DNA of 64,000 nucleotides from Sequoia sempervirens (taxonomy: Eukaryota > Streptophyta > Pinopsida > Cupressales > Cupressaceae), in assembly GCA_007258455.2 (NCBI GenBank), contig VDFB02321273.1, positions 62,001-126,000 on the forward strand, read 5' to 3'. Shown here piece after piece: positions 10,713-22,020 of the stretch. Numbering within the stretch: the stretch's first letter is position 1; each line of letters starts with the position of its first letter. The notes beneath the pieces were generated by a model. That model worked only from the letters and a program-made list of their open reading frames with translations, was not told the DNA's origin and did no database searches. Position numbers and translations under genes: made by a program.

Positions 10713-11590
10713 GTGAGTGATGTCCACCTCAGATTAGGAAAACAACTTGATACACCTTCATCCCCTCAAATTACAAAGATGGAGGATGATGAACCTATAG
10801 TTGAAGCTTTAGAAAACACACCTTTGGAACCTGAGTCAAATCAGGTACACCAAACTACCTCAAGTCCAAAGCCTCCTTTTCCTGAATGTCTAGTTAGTCA
10901 AAAGCATCACACACATGCTGAGATAGATCTTTTAGGTTAGTTAAAAGATGTGAGAATCAAGATACCACTCATCCAATCTATCAAATACATACCTATCTAT
11001 ACCAAAACTATGAGGGATTTATCTCTTAAGAAACCAAGAAGGAAAAGAAAAGATCCTCGGATAGTCCATGTCTTGGGAAACCTTGCAGATATCATGCTAG
11101 GGAACATTATTGTCCCTAAGTATATAAATCCTGGTAGTCTAGTATTAGACATCAAGATTAATGGTACCCTCATCAAGAATAATTTGATAGACTTGGGGGA
11201 AGCAATTAATGTTATGACAAAAGAAACAATGAAATTACTTCAGTTAGCCAACCTTAGGCCTACACAAAATGTTTTGCAGCTAGCTGAGAAGTCAATGGTC
11301 AAGCCTGAAGGAATCATTGAAGAATTAGTTATTGCATTGGATTCTTGGGAATATCCTGCTAATTTTATAGTTCTATAACCAAAGTTTAATCTTGTAGGTT
11401 ACCCACTCATCCTACACAAACCTTGGTTAGCTACAACCAATACATTTATAGGTTGCAGGCCTGGAAAAATGATAATATCCAATGGGACAGTCACCAAGAA
11501 CTTGGTTCTCTATCCTCCAGCCCAACCTTATGTTGGCCTTGAGCACACTATTTGGCCCACTTTGGATGAGGAAGATAACTATTCTCTATA
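10713..11590 (+). pseudogene. Element B-left aspartic protease region (broken)
   Basis: The acidic linker (10713-10940) is followed by the retropepsin domain (10950-11378). The active-site block reads LIDLGEAINVM, where the usual residue after DLG is Ala; the right-arm copy has DLGEEINVM. The flap-like pattern DSWEYP follows. A stop at 11378 is followed by the C-terminal part in the same region (VGYPLI-like and MIISNG blocks) up to another stop near 11590. The role is processing of Gag-Pol. Confidence 0.8.
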
Positions 11591-12445
11591 GACATTAATG
11601 ACTATAGAGCGTAACCCTTTATTGGACGACCAAGATGAAGATGAAATATCTCAAATATTTCATTCATTAATACCTCAACAATGTGTACCTATCATACCAA
11701 GTCTTGACCTCTCATCTATCTAAGAATCATCTAAGGAACTAGAAATCATGCCAGGAAAAAAGTTAAACATAAATAATGCCTTGACAGAAGAGCAACAAAA
11801 TTCTCTACAAACAGTATTGCAGGCATACTTAGTTGTATATGCATGAGATTACCATGATATGAAGGGCATAGATCCTAATTTACGTATGCATATAATTTAC
11901 ATCAATGATGGTTATAGACTCATTCAACAACCTCAGAGGTATATGAATCCTTCTTTGAGGGAGATAGTGAAAGTTGAACTACAAAATCTCCTTGATGCAA
12001 GTTTTATCTATCCAATATCAAATAGTGAATGGTTCTCACCTTTGGTAATTGTTCCCAAGAAATGTGGAAAATGGAGAGTTTTTGTAGACTAAAGGGAAAT
12101 GAATACAACAACTAGGAAGGACCACTTTGCTTTTCCCTTCATAGATCAAGTACTTGATTCTCTAGCTGGGAAAAATTACTTCTCATTTCTAGATGGTTTC
12201 AGTGGTTACAACCAAATTAAAATTGCTCCAAAGGATCAAGTCAAAACTACATTCACATGTCCTTAGGGAACTTATGCCTAATTTGTTTTTCCCTTCAACT
12301 TATGTAATTCTCTAGCTACCTTTCAAAGAGCAGTACTCAACATATTTTCTGATTATGCACATGACTATATGGAGATATACATGGATGATTTCACTACCTA
12401 TTGTGAAACTTATGAGGAAGCTCTCAATAATATGGAAAAGTGTTG
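11591..12445 (+). pseudogene. Element B-left reverse transcriptase (broken)
   Basis: The RNA-dependent DNA polymerase region begins with a linker and then the fingers (11859-12092): KVELQNLLDASFIYPISNS and PLVIVPKKCGKWRV. A stop replaces the residue after WRVFVD. The palm keeps LDGFSGYNQI and an intact YMDDF near 12378. The primer-grip block has PFNL where PFGL is normal, in both arms. Stops also lie near 12265 and 12280, and the frame changes near 12440. The copy is inactive. Confidence 0.86.
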
Positions 12446-13231
12446 AAAAGGTGTAAAGAACACAACCTGTCACTCAACAATGAAAAGTGTTTCATGATGA
12501 TGACACAAGGAATTGTGTTGGGACACTTTATATCCAATGCAGGAATTCAGGTTGATCCACATAAGATAAAAATAATATCCACATTACTTGTTCCACAAAA
12601 GCAAAGAGATATCAGAAGCTTCCTTGGTCATGCAGGCTACTACAGGGGGTTTATCAAAGACTTTAGTAACATTTTTGCACCATTATTTGTTTTTTTGAGT
12701 AAGGACATTGAATTTGAATGGATATCAGAGTGTCAACACTCCTTTGAAGAGTTGAAGAAAGCCCTGACTCAAGCACCAGTATTGAGAGGACCTAATTGGA
12801 CTCTACCCTTTCATATACATACATATGCTTCAAATTTTTCCATTGGAGTAGTTTTGGGTCATAAGGAAGGTAATAAAGAGTATGCAATTTACTACATCAA
12901 CAAAAATCTTCAAGGAGCAGAGTTGAACTATACTGTAACAGAGAAAGAGATGCTTGCAGTAGTGTATGCTATTAATAAATTCAGGAACTATATCACTAGT
13001 TATTCAGTCTTTGTCCATACAAACCACACAACAATCAGATATTTGATGAATAAGCTAGTATTTGGAGGTATATTGGTAAGATGGTTGCTTCTTTTACAAG
13101 AATTTGACATTATCATAGTGGATAAACCTAGAAAAGACAATGTAGTGGCAGTTTTCTATCAAGATTTCCAACATAGTAAGCTAAAGGAGTGGTGGATGAT
13201 TCATTTCCAAATGAACACTTATTTGCTCTAA
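12440..13231 (+). pseudogene. Element B-left RT thumb/RNase H (263-codon open stretch)
   Basis: This is one of the longest open pol segments. It starts in the RT thumb (MLKRCKEHNLSLNNEKC, then RSFLGHAGYYRGFI) and continues into RNase H: HIHTYASNFSIGVVLG, where the usual catalytic Asp in xDAS is replaced by Tyr (TYAS), then YTVTEKEMLAVVYAI with the Glu, and VHTNHTTIRYL, where the normal Asp of TDH is Asn. At least two RNase H metal ligands are therefore lost in both arms. The function, removal of the RNA template, would be abolished. The right-arm copy is 50216-50959 plus a frame-shifted start. Confidence 0.85.
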
Positions 13232-13390
13232 ATGTACACATTCCATGGTAATGTTGATATTTCCAATTATTTTGTAATAGGATAGATTCCATCACACTTT
13301 TCTCCAAGAGAAAAGAGACAGCTGGTACACAAATGCTTCCCATACTCCTGGGCATCTAGTTATCTATTTTACACTGGCCTTGATAACATC

Positions 13391-14632
13391 ATGAGAAGAT
13401 GTATAAGGGAAGATGAAATATTTGAAATAATGAAAGCATTCCATGATGATCCATGTGGAGGTCATTTTTCAGCAAAAATAATAGCCTTTAAGATCCTCAC
13501 AACTGGCTATTATTGGCCAAATTTACATAAAGATTCTATTAAATACACAATGGGCTGTGATAGGTGTCAAAGGATGAGAAGACCAGCAAAGAGTGATGAG
13601 ATGCCATTATAGCCTCAGTTAACATTGGCACCTTTTGATAAATGGGGTTTATACTTCATTAGAGCAATCTCACCAACATCCAACAATAAGAAATGGGTGG
13701 AAGTAAATGCCTTACAATTTCCCAAAGATGGAAATGTGGCTAAGTTCTTATATGAGGATATCTTTACTAGGTATGGAGTACCTAGAGAAATAGTCATTGA
13801 TCAAGGTCCACAATTCACATCTAACCTCATCACAAAATTGGTTGAAGAATACCAAATTAGACACAAGAAATCAACACCCTACCACTCTTAGGCTAATGGT
13901 CAAGTGGAAGTCACTAATAGGGAGATTGAAAGTATTCTCACCAAGACAGTGTAGTTGCATAGGAAAGATTGGGTTGCAAGGTTACCTGAATCGGTATGGA
14001 CATACAAAACAACTTGGAAGACTACCACTGGTTTTACACCTTATGATTTAGTCTATGGTAAGACGGTAGTCCTTCCTATTGAGTTTGAATATAAAACACT
14101 AAGGACATCAGTAGAACTAGAAATGGATTTCACAGAAGCTCAAAAGGAAAGGCTACATACCTTAAATGGATTGGATGAGATAAGAATGGAAGAAATCCAT
14201 CATACTAAGGTAGTACAACAACAAAGGATGAAGTGGCATGATCAGTACATTAAAACCAAAGAGTTCACTGTGGGGGACTGGGAATTGTTATATGATTCAA
14301 GGTATAAAGATTTCAAAGGAAGATTTCAATCTAGATGGTTGGGCCCCTATGAAATTATTCAAGTTTATCCTAATGGGGCAATCCAATTACACACCATTGA
14401 TGTAGTCATATTTTCACTTCTTGTAAACAACCATAGATTGAAATTATATAAGAAGCCATTACAAAAGGATGATTTCATATTCTCCCTATTTCAACAATAT
14501 GGTGCTCGTAGTGAACCAAATACAAAATCTGACACACAGAGTGATACTTCAATAATACATGATATACCAAGCACTTCTGGTAACCCAGAGATTGAGCTAC
14601 ATAGCTCAATCACTGAGCTCACTCAGGATTAA
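13391..14632 (+). pseudogene. Element B-left integrase (broken)
   Basis: This enzyme inserts the cDNA into the host genome. The N-terminal HHCC zinc module is intact at 13391-13612 (FHDDPCGGH and CDRC). The catalytic core (13625-13891) has Tyr in place of the first catalytic Asp (GLYFIR), but keeps the second Asp (IDQGPQF) and the Glu (QVEVTNREIE). Stops occur at 13611 and near 13890 and 13952. The C-terminal part (13955-14632) contains the GPYEI module and a Ser/Thr-rich tail ending SSITELTQD. Both arms share the Asp-to-Tyr change. Confidence 0.87.
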
Positions 14633-15480
14633 TTTCTCATTTTCTCTGACAAGAAAACACTGCATGTTATAATAATGTTCAAAATATCTTCAGAGGGACC
14701 TATTTTTCAACATTCACAGAGGGTCTTGATGTTGGAGGAACCTGTAGCTTAATAGATGTCAATTTTCAGAATGAGCCCTAATACTGCAAGTACCCGTAGC
14801 ACCGTCTAGCAGCAAGAAAGAAAATTTAAATTAGTTGGCGCCATATTTACTGCAAGTTCACACACATTCATTTCACAATAAGTACCTGCGACATAATTCT
14901 TTTGTTGCCCACTCACATTTCAAATACTCGGGTTGTCACATCACCAACTCATATCTGTAATACCTATCCCATCATTTACACCTGCCACCCCACTATTCAT
15001 TACCTTGAAGTTAATTTTTGTCAAATAAAATCTACAAACATATACATTCTTTCAATTTTACATGCGTGACTCATAGTTATCTCCTCTGGCCGATACTTCA
15101 GGTACGCTATCATGATTAATATAGTCTTCTTTAAATTTTCATATTATATTTCATATTAATTTATGCATGCAAACTATTCTTCACACTAATTTCCATCATT
15201 ACATATTTTAACCACCTTCCAATCAAAACGTGAAGTGAGGTCACTTCAACAATTAATTTGGGGAGAGGGTATAGCCTAGTCATTCTTTTCAAAATCTACC
15301 ACCTAAATTAAAATCAATGGATAGAAACGACATGCAAAACCCTTCAAATTATATCTCATTTTTGCTGCCATTTCCAATTGATAAATTTCAAACCCTGAGA
15401 ACTTGAGCTTAGTTTAAACCAAATTCAAACTTAGAACCCATTTATGAGCTAAAATTAAGTTGGTATTGAGAAGGGAAACT
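14633..15480 (+). other. Spacer between pol and the extra ORF of B-left, with an internal purine tract
   Basis: This is a non-coding stretch of about 850 bp. It contains the GGACCT...GTAGC pattern also seen after pol in C and D, and a purine tract TTGGGGAGAGGG at 15258-15269. That tract resembles the element's own 3' polypurine tract. Element D has a G-rich tract at the equivalent place. No credible ORF is present on either strand. Confidence 0.6.
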
Positions 15481-18183
15481 TGTAGTTTGGTATGCCAATA
15501 AAAATATATGAGGAAACAGAAGGAACACAAGGAAAGTGAAGGGTTTTTGAAGGTGGTAAGAAGATTGAGTTGAATTTCCAAAGCTGAATCAAGTGCATTG
15601 AGTAGAAAAGAGGTGATGTCATAAGAAGGGAGCCAATAGCTCATCAACAAATTCTGGAGGATGCAACGGTTCTACCCATTTTTACCAGGGTTGGTTGGCT
15701 CAACTAGTTCTTGAAGTTAACATAATTTAGTGATGATATGACAAGAATGTTTGCATCTACTCTTGAATATGATGAAGCTATGGTAAAGGTATTTTTGGTA
15801 GACGCATCTAAGGCTACCATTGCACAAGTCACTGGGTTACCAAGAATAGGGGCAAAATTTCCAGCATGAGCCAACGTAGTTGCAGCCAAGGAATAATTTT
15901 GTATACAAGTAGAGGAATTAGACTCATCATAACAAGGTATGAAGAGACTTTCTCTCCCTTGGTTATGGGAAAAAAATTCTTATCACATTTTCAGATACAT
16001 CACCTATGATGGTTGGAAGAACCTTTTGTATACAGTTCATTTCAAATTACTTAGTCACGTAAGGCATAATAGGTTACTGAATCTACCAATTTTTTTTTAC
16101 AATTTGTTGAAATGGATGGCATCAGAATACCAAAGAAAACAAAGTGATACTTCTTTGTCTCATCACTGTTTAATTGCTTTATTGATAAAGAGAAGTTTAA
16201 GGATTCAATACCCACAAGTGAATTGGGAGGACTTTAAGAAATGTATAGATATTAACAGTTTGTTGGATGCACTCGTAGTACCTGAGGATGCAAAACCTCA
16301 AAATGAAGATGTAGAGGAAAACCCTCACGTCTCACCTATGGATTCACCTACCGGTAGCCAAGGTGAGCATGAGGAACTTGAAGAACTAGAATCTAGGCCA
16401 ACTATAATTGAGGAAATATCATCTTCTTCCAAATCACAGAGATCAAAGAGTAGGAGAGGCAGTGCCTCTACCTCTTCTACACCCTCTAAACCGGAAGAAA
16501 GGAAGGATACTCCAAAGAAAAAGAGGGATATTCAAGGAAAGAGGATGTTTTGAAGAAGAAGAGTGTTCAAAAGGAAAAGAATAAAATTGAGAAACAAATA
16601 CTCACTTAGACGCTTTGGCAGATTAAGGAAACAAGGTGCCATGAAGGAAAATATAGAAGAACTAGATGAAGAAGAAAAGAGCAAGGAACAACAATAGGAA
16701 GATGTCCTAATTGTAGAAACAGACTCTAAGGTAAAGGGGGATACCTTTGGTAATGTGAATATGCTAGAAAAAAGGAAAAGATATGTACTAACAACTTCTG
16801 ATTTAGAATTAGACGATATATTTACTACTAAGAAATTATGGACAAAAACCCTAGATAGTCCCATTCATGGAGACTGAAGACGAAGGTAATGAATAGTTTG
16901 TAGATGCAGAGGAAGTGTACATAGAAGAAAGGGATGCAAGGAAATAAATCAAAGAGGCATTAGATAGGATTAAACACTTGGAGGAGTTAGTGAAAAATTA
17001 TGAATAGGAGGACAAGGAAAGAGAAGCAAAAATGTAGGAAATGAAGGAGAAACTATAGTTGTATGGCCATGACACTAATCTAGATTTACTGGTACAGTTG
17101 GCCATCACCAAGATAGGGGAAAAATAACTAGCAATGCCAAATGAGAAACCCCCTCCTATCAAAACTCCTAACTATCATACAACCTTGTCACTTGGCTATC
17201 AATTGTGGAAAGTGACTAATGAGCTTACACATGAAAAGGAGCAATGGAAGAAAGAAAATGAAGAATATGTAAAGGAACTAGAAAAGAGAGATATGGAGTT
17301 GAACAGATCAATAGTCCAATTGGAGGAAGTAGCAGATAAAGCTGCATAGATTTTCAGATGTATACATCCATTGAGAACATACGTATTGTTTTTACAAGAA
17401 ATATTTCTATGCTTTCAGTTTAGCAAGTTAATTAGAAAACATTCTATTGGTATGAGTAGAACTTCTGAGTTTCTTGAAATTTTTGTTGCTTCCACACCTA
17501 AAGAACAAGATTAGCTATGTGAGTTTTATTTACACAACTATGTAGTTCCAGATGAGACAGAATGGAACCCTCTAATGTTTGTAGGGGATCTTCAAATAAG
17601 GTTGCTTGCATATTATTATAGAAATGAATAGCTCAGGGGTGAGATAATGGAAGAGTATGAAGAAAAAGAGAAATCAATGGCTCTCCCCATAAGAAAAGAG
17701 GCTAAAAACCCCGATGCAAACATTGATGAATGGTTGAAACTCATTAATCATAAGGGTGTGGGTAAGAAAATCATGAAACTTAGGAAGGTAGATTATGAAA
17801 GAATGCAGATGTTAGCTATGGGTATTAGAAAATAGTGCTACAAAAATGTACAAAATAGGTGGAATAGTTTGACCCCTGAATTACAGAGGAAGGAGCCACA
17901 TTTTGTGTATAATTTCACTGCTATGCTTCAAAGGGTAGACAAGTATATAGCAATTGGAGTCAACAAAGGAGTTTATTGGGTACCACTCACCTTCCACCCA
18001 CCTATTCTCCTATATCTAGTTCCACATTGGACTAGGGAGAAAGGTGATGAATGTGAGAAATTAGGAATTATCAGAATGAGGCAGCTTGCAAAATATCAAG
18101 GTTTCTATTTGAAACAGATTCGGGGGGTTAATACAATTATGGACCTAAGACAAATTACTTTGCACTACAATCAATATCCCTAG
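15481..18183 (+). pseudogene. Extra ORF of element B-left downstream of pol (unknown function)
   Basis: A long reading region lies between pol and the 3' LTR and ends 27 bases before the polypurine tract. Its blocks are as follows. An N-terminal domain (15640-16250) contains LPIF..VGWLN, FLKLT, VDASKATIAQVTGLP and LSLPWLWEK. A Ser/Lys/Glu-rich low-complexity segment lies at 16300-16553. A frame-shifted acidic/basic part lies at 16560-16860. A heptad-like coiled coil rich in Glu/Lys is at 17134-17349. A C-terminal domain (17500-18183) contains EWNPLMFVGDLQI, HFVYNFTAMLQR and VPHWTREK. The best intact piece is 15939-16553 (204 codons). The same blocks occur in element D. There is no signal peptide or clear membrane segment, so an envelope role is doubtful. 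The N-terminal part loosely resembles the plant 'putative transposon protein' domain; that is an unverified impression. Confidence 0.65.
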
Positions 18184-18210
18184 TGTTTTGTTTGGGGACA
18201 AGCAAAAGGC

Positions 18211-18224
18211 TAGTTGGGGGGAGA
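18211..18224 (+). promoter_or_regulatory. Polypurine tract of B-left
   Basis: TAGTTGGGGGGAGA immediately precedes the 3' LTR start TGATAGG. It is the expected plus-strand priming site. Confidence 0.85.
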
Positions 18225-19653
18225 TGATAGGTCTAGATAATAGCTCACTTTCTATTGTTTTCATACATATTTTGAGACACTTTTAGATATAATTTCTAGA
18301 CAATGCTCCTACATTATACAATCCTTTCCTATCTATTATACAGACTTGAACCTAAAATATAATGATGGAAATATGGTTATAATATACTAGTATTGTATGG
18401 TTTATATGAAGATATGCATGAGATTTTGGTGAAATGATATGTTTTGATTGTGATAGTTAGTCTTGTGTACATACTTTGTGAAATTAACCTTTTTGCAGCC
18501 AAAGTGGAACTATGGCATGCAGTAGTTGCAAGATAAACCCGCAACAAATGGAGATTGGGACAACAAAATAGAGGAATTCCAGATTAAGTTGAATGTGATG
18601 ATTATTGATTAAAGGCACTTGATGAAGGTTGACCATGAGCTATTATAAACAATTAATAAGAATTAAAGAAGATGACTCCTTTATTGATAGGATTTTGACA
18701 AATGTTTTTATATTTACATACAAATATGTTTGAACAAAGTTTTAGTCTTATTAGGATTCTTTTTCCTTTTCAATTATAGGTTGAATAAATCAGTCTTAAC
18801 TCTACGCTCTAATATATGCGAGTGGATTTAATGATTTTAGTTAGTTTTTTCTTTGAATAAGATTCCCTCAAGCTTGTATATAGTTGTTGGTTGAATCTGT
18901 AGATAAGTTAGTTGGTTTTTTAGTTTTATGTTACGAGTTATTTTTCATTTTCAAGACAAAAAAAATTCAAAATGATTAAGTACAATCTGTGGAAAGATAT
19001 TGTGTAATATTCATGATATGCAATGAATGGAGTTAATTTTATTAGATGCGTAGAATCTATTAGTTAGATTTGAGTTCAGTTAAAGTGAGAATAACCACTT
19101 GAGTGGGCCACTCAAGGTACTGTTCCTCACTTCATTTTTTCAGTTGTTCATTTCTATTTAATAGTTGTTTTTCATTTATCATTACTTCATGAACTATATG
19201 CAAGTTAACTAGAATCTCATATCTTGCTTATTGTTAATGAATGCTTATGAATATGCATACAATAGTTAACCAGTAGTACTCTATAGTTTAAGTTAGCTAA
19301 GTCGGTAGTTTTTATCAGTTTGAGTTGACACAGTACTATTTTATTAGCAACAGTTCGTTTACAATCTAAGTTGTAGGTACCCGTAGCAACTAGTTTTGGT
19401 TTATGTGTTTACTATTTTACAATTCTGCAAATTTTCAACAACTAAAATAACTTGAATAGGGTAGCTTAAGTAGTTTTAAGTCTCTGAAGGCATAAATTGA
19501 ATAGGGTAGCTTAAGTAGTTTTAAGTCTTTGAAGGCATATATAATGTTGCACCATCACAAGTTTACAAACCTTGGGTTGATAATCTAATGTAGTCTTAAG
19601 CAATGTTGAGTGGAATATTCAGTCAGATAAACCTTTGAATTGTGTAGGTTATA
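18225..19653 (+). repeat. 3' LTR of element B, left copy
   Basis: It matches the 5' LTR at about 90% by eye and starts TGATAGG after the purine tract. It carries a 45-bp tandem duplication (19452-19496 and 19497-19541, one mismatch or so) that the 5' LTR lacks and the right arm shares. Its end is about 35 bases shorter than the 5' LTR. Confidence 0.85.
19452..19541 (+). repeat. 45-bp tandem duplication in the B 3' LTR
   Basis: Two adjacent copies begin TTGAATAGGGTAGC at 19452 and 19497. The mirror copy is near 43903-43992. It is private to the 3' LTR, so it arose after insertion and before the two arms separated. Confidence 0.85.
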
Positions 19654-20850
19654 GTTTTCATTTGTAATCCTCGTACCTTGAATCATAAAGTAGTGCCCAA
19701 TCACCTGTATTAAAATACTTTGTCTTGATAAATTGATCATGCCATTGCATCATTTGTTTCTATACAATCTTAGTGTTGTGTATTGCTTCCATATGGATCT
19801 CATCTAGTGCATTGAGGTTATGCAACCTCTCCTTTTGTGCCTCAGATATATTCATGCCCAGTTTGACTATTGTCATCAAAGTTTTGTATCCAAATTGTAT
19901 TGGAAGGACTACCTTATTTCCATACAATAATTCATATGGTGTGAATCCTATTGTTTTGTAGCCCTAAACTACTTTAGGTAACTTGTCTTCCCAATCTTTC
20001 TTGTGTATTTGTACTCTTTTTGTCAAAATGTTTTCTATTTCCCTATTAGTCACTTCCACTTGACCATTTGTTTGAGGGTGATAAGGGGTAGACTTTCTAT
20101 GCCTGATCTCATATTCCTGCACTAACTTGGTGATCAAGTCTGAGGTAAATTGTGGCCCTTGGTCTGTCACTATTTATCTAGGAACACCATATCTTGTAAA
20201 GATATCCTCATAGAAAAATTTGGAAAAATTTCCATCCCTTGCAAATTGCAAGGCTTTGACCTTCACTCATTTTGTAAGATAGTACAAACTAGTACATATC
20301 CCTTCTTGTTGGATGTTGTAGATATAGGACCAATAAAAGCTAGCCCCAATTTATCAAATGGTGTTATGACTCATTATGGCCGTAATGGCCTTTCATCTAT
20401 TTTGGTAGGTTGTCCCATTCTCTGGCATCTATCACAGCTCCTTGTATATTTGACTACATCTTTATGAAGTGTTGGCCAATAATAACGAGTAGTAAAAATT
20501 TTAAGAGTTGTCCTCTTTGCTATAAAATTTCTTCCGCAAGGTTCATCATGACATGCCTTGATAATATCATGGAATTCATCTTCTCTTATGCACCTTTTCA
20601 TTATGTTATCAGGCCTTGTGTAAAATAAATATCTAGCTACCCATGAATAAGGAAAAAATTTATGAACTAAATGTCTTTTCTCCCTTGGTGAGAGATGTGG
20701 TGGTGTTTTTCCTACAACTAGATAATTTGCTATGTTTGCATACCATGGTGTATGCAAAGATAGGGAAAATAAGTTCTCATCTGGAAATGAAGCATCTACA
20801 ATATCCTCTTCTAACTTTTTTAGCAATATAGAGAGAAAGTCTGCAACCAC
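19654..20850 (-). pseudogene. Element C-left integrase (upstream part, broken)
   Basis: This is minus-strand integrase of element C. The N-terminal zinc module (20374-20850) reads CHDEPCGRNF, so the second His of HHCC is replaced by Asn; CDRC is present. In the catalytic core the first Asp is replaced (GLAFIG), while TDQGPQF and QVEVTNREIENI keep the other two acidic residues (19964-20170). Frame changes lie around 20170-20370. The reading stops at the element B insertion after the DSRYEDYK block. It continues at 7572 and 6080. Confidence 0.85.
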
Positions 20851-20859
20851 ATTTTATTT

Positions 20860-22020
20860 TCTTGGTTTGTCTACTATGGTAATATCAAACTCCTGAAGTA
20901 GCAACAACCATCTCACAAGTATGCATCCAACTACTAGTTTGTTCATCAAGTACCTAATTGTTTTATGGTATATATATATATATGAATACAAAATACCCTG
21001 TGATGTAGTGTCTAAATTTGTTGATTGCATGGACTACTGCTAACATCTCTTTTTTAGTAATTGTGTAGTTGATCTCTTCCCCTTGAAGGTTCTTACTGAT
21101 ATAATATATGGTATACTCTAGATTCCCTTCTTTTTGTCCTAACACAACTTCAGTTGCAAAATTAGAAGTATCGGTGTGGATATGAAAAGGAAATGTACAA
21201 TTTGGTCCTCTTAATATTGGGGTCTTTGTAAGTGCTACCTTAAGAGCTTCAAAGGCATGTTGATAAGTATATTTCCAATCAAAATCTACATATTTAGACA
21301 ATAGGACAAACAATGGTGCTACAATCTTATTAAAATCTTGTATAAATCTTTTGTAGTAGCCAACATGGCCAAGGAAGCTTCTGACATTCTTCTATTTCTA
21401 AGGTACATGCAATGTTGATATTATCTCTATTTTATTTTGGTCTACTTGGATTCCCTCATTGGACACAAAGTGTCCCAAGACTACTCCCTCAGTCATCATC
21501 ATGAAGCATTTCTCATGACTTAGAGACAAGTGGTGATCTTGACGTCTTTGTAGTACCTTGTCCAAATTAGCAAGTGCTTCTTCATAGGTACTCCCAAGTT
21601 GTAAATTCATCCATGGAATCATGAGTAAAGTCTAAGAATATGCTCAATAATGCCTTTTGGAAGGTGGTAGGTTTATTGCATAGCCCAAATGGAAAGATAT
21701 AGTAAGCATATTTTCCCCAAGGGCATGTAATGGTTGTCTTGTCTTGGTCTTCTAGAGCTATCTTAATCTGGTTTTATCCATTAAACCCATCCAAAAAGGA
21801 AAGTATTGCTTTCTTGTTAATGAATCTAGCACTTGATCAATGAATGGAAGGGGAAAGTGGTCATTTCTAGTTGGCACAGTTAACTCATAGTAATCAACAC
21901 ACACTCTCCATTTTCCTCCTTTCTTAAGAATAATTACTAATGGAGACACCCATTGGCTGTCAGAGATTGGATAGATGAATCCCACATCCTATAAGTTTTG
22001 TAATTATGTCTTAACTATGT
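20860..22020 (-). pseudogene. Element C-left reverse transcriptase and RNase H (broken)
   Basis: RT fingers and palm lie at 21620-22020 (VGFIYPISDSQWVSPLVI, KGGKWRVCVDY, PFIDQVLDSL). The thumb is at 21398-21622 (LSLSHEKCFMMM) and RNase H at 20963-21313 (HIHTDTSNFATEVVLG, YTITKKEMLAVVHAI). The YMDD site is destroyed: near 21606-21622 a 12-bp deletion between two ATGGA repeats leaves SMDEF in its place. In RNase H the usual Glu of TEKE is Lys. A short (TA)n tract at about 20967-20985 is expanded relative to the right arm. Confidence 0.84.

Larger units (their letters stand above)
7573..19653 (+). mobile_element. Element B, left copy: near-complete 12.1-kb Ty3/gypsy element with an extra ORF
   Basis: The order is 5' LTR, tRNA-Asp-type primer site, gag, PR, RT, RNase H, IN, an 850-bp spacer with a purine tract, an extra ORF, a polypurine tract and 3' LTR. 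It is inserted inside the integrase of element C on the opposite strand. The flanking C codons join cleanly without it. A candidate 5-bp duplication is TAGAT/TAGTT (one mismatch). A hand alignment of about 200 bases of the two LTRs gives roughly 9% difference, so the insertion is old. Stops break every gene. The copy in the right arm (43791-55871) has the same length. Confidence 0.92.

Noticed and set aside
16532..16864. 110-codon minus-strand frame, mirrored at 46583-46915
   Set aside because: It is the antisense shadow of the charged middle part of the B extra ORF. The apparent conservation between arms only reflects arm identity.
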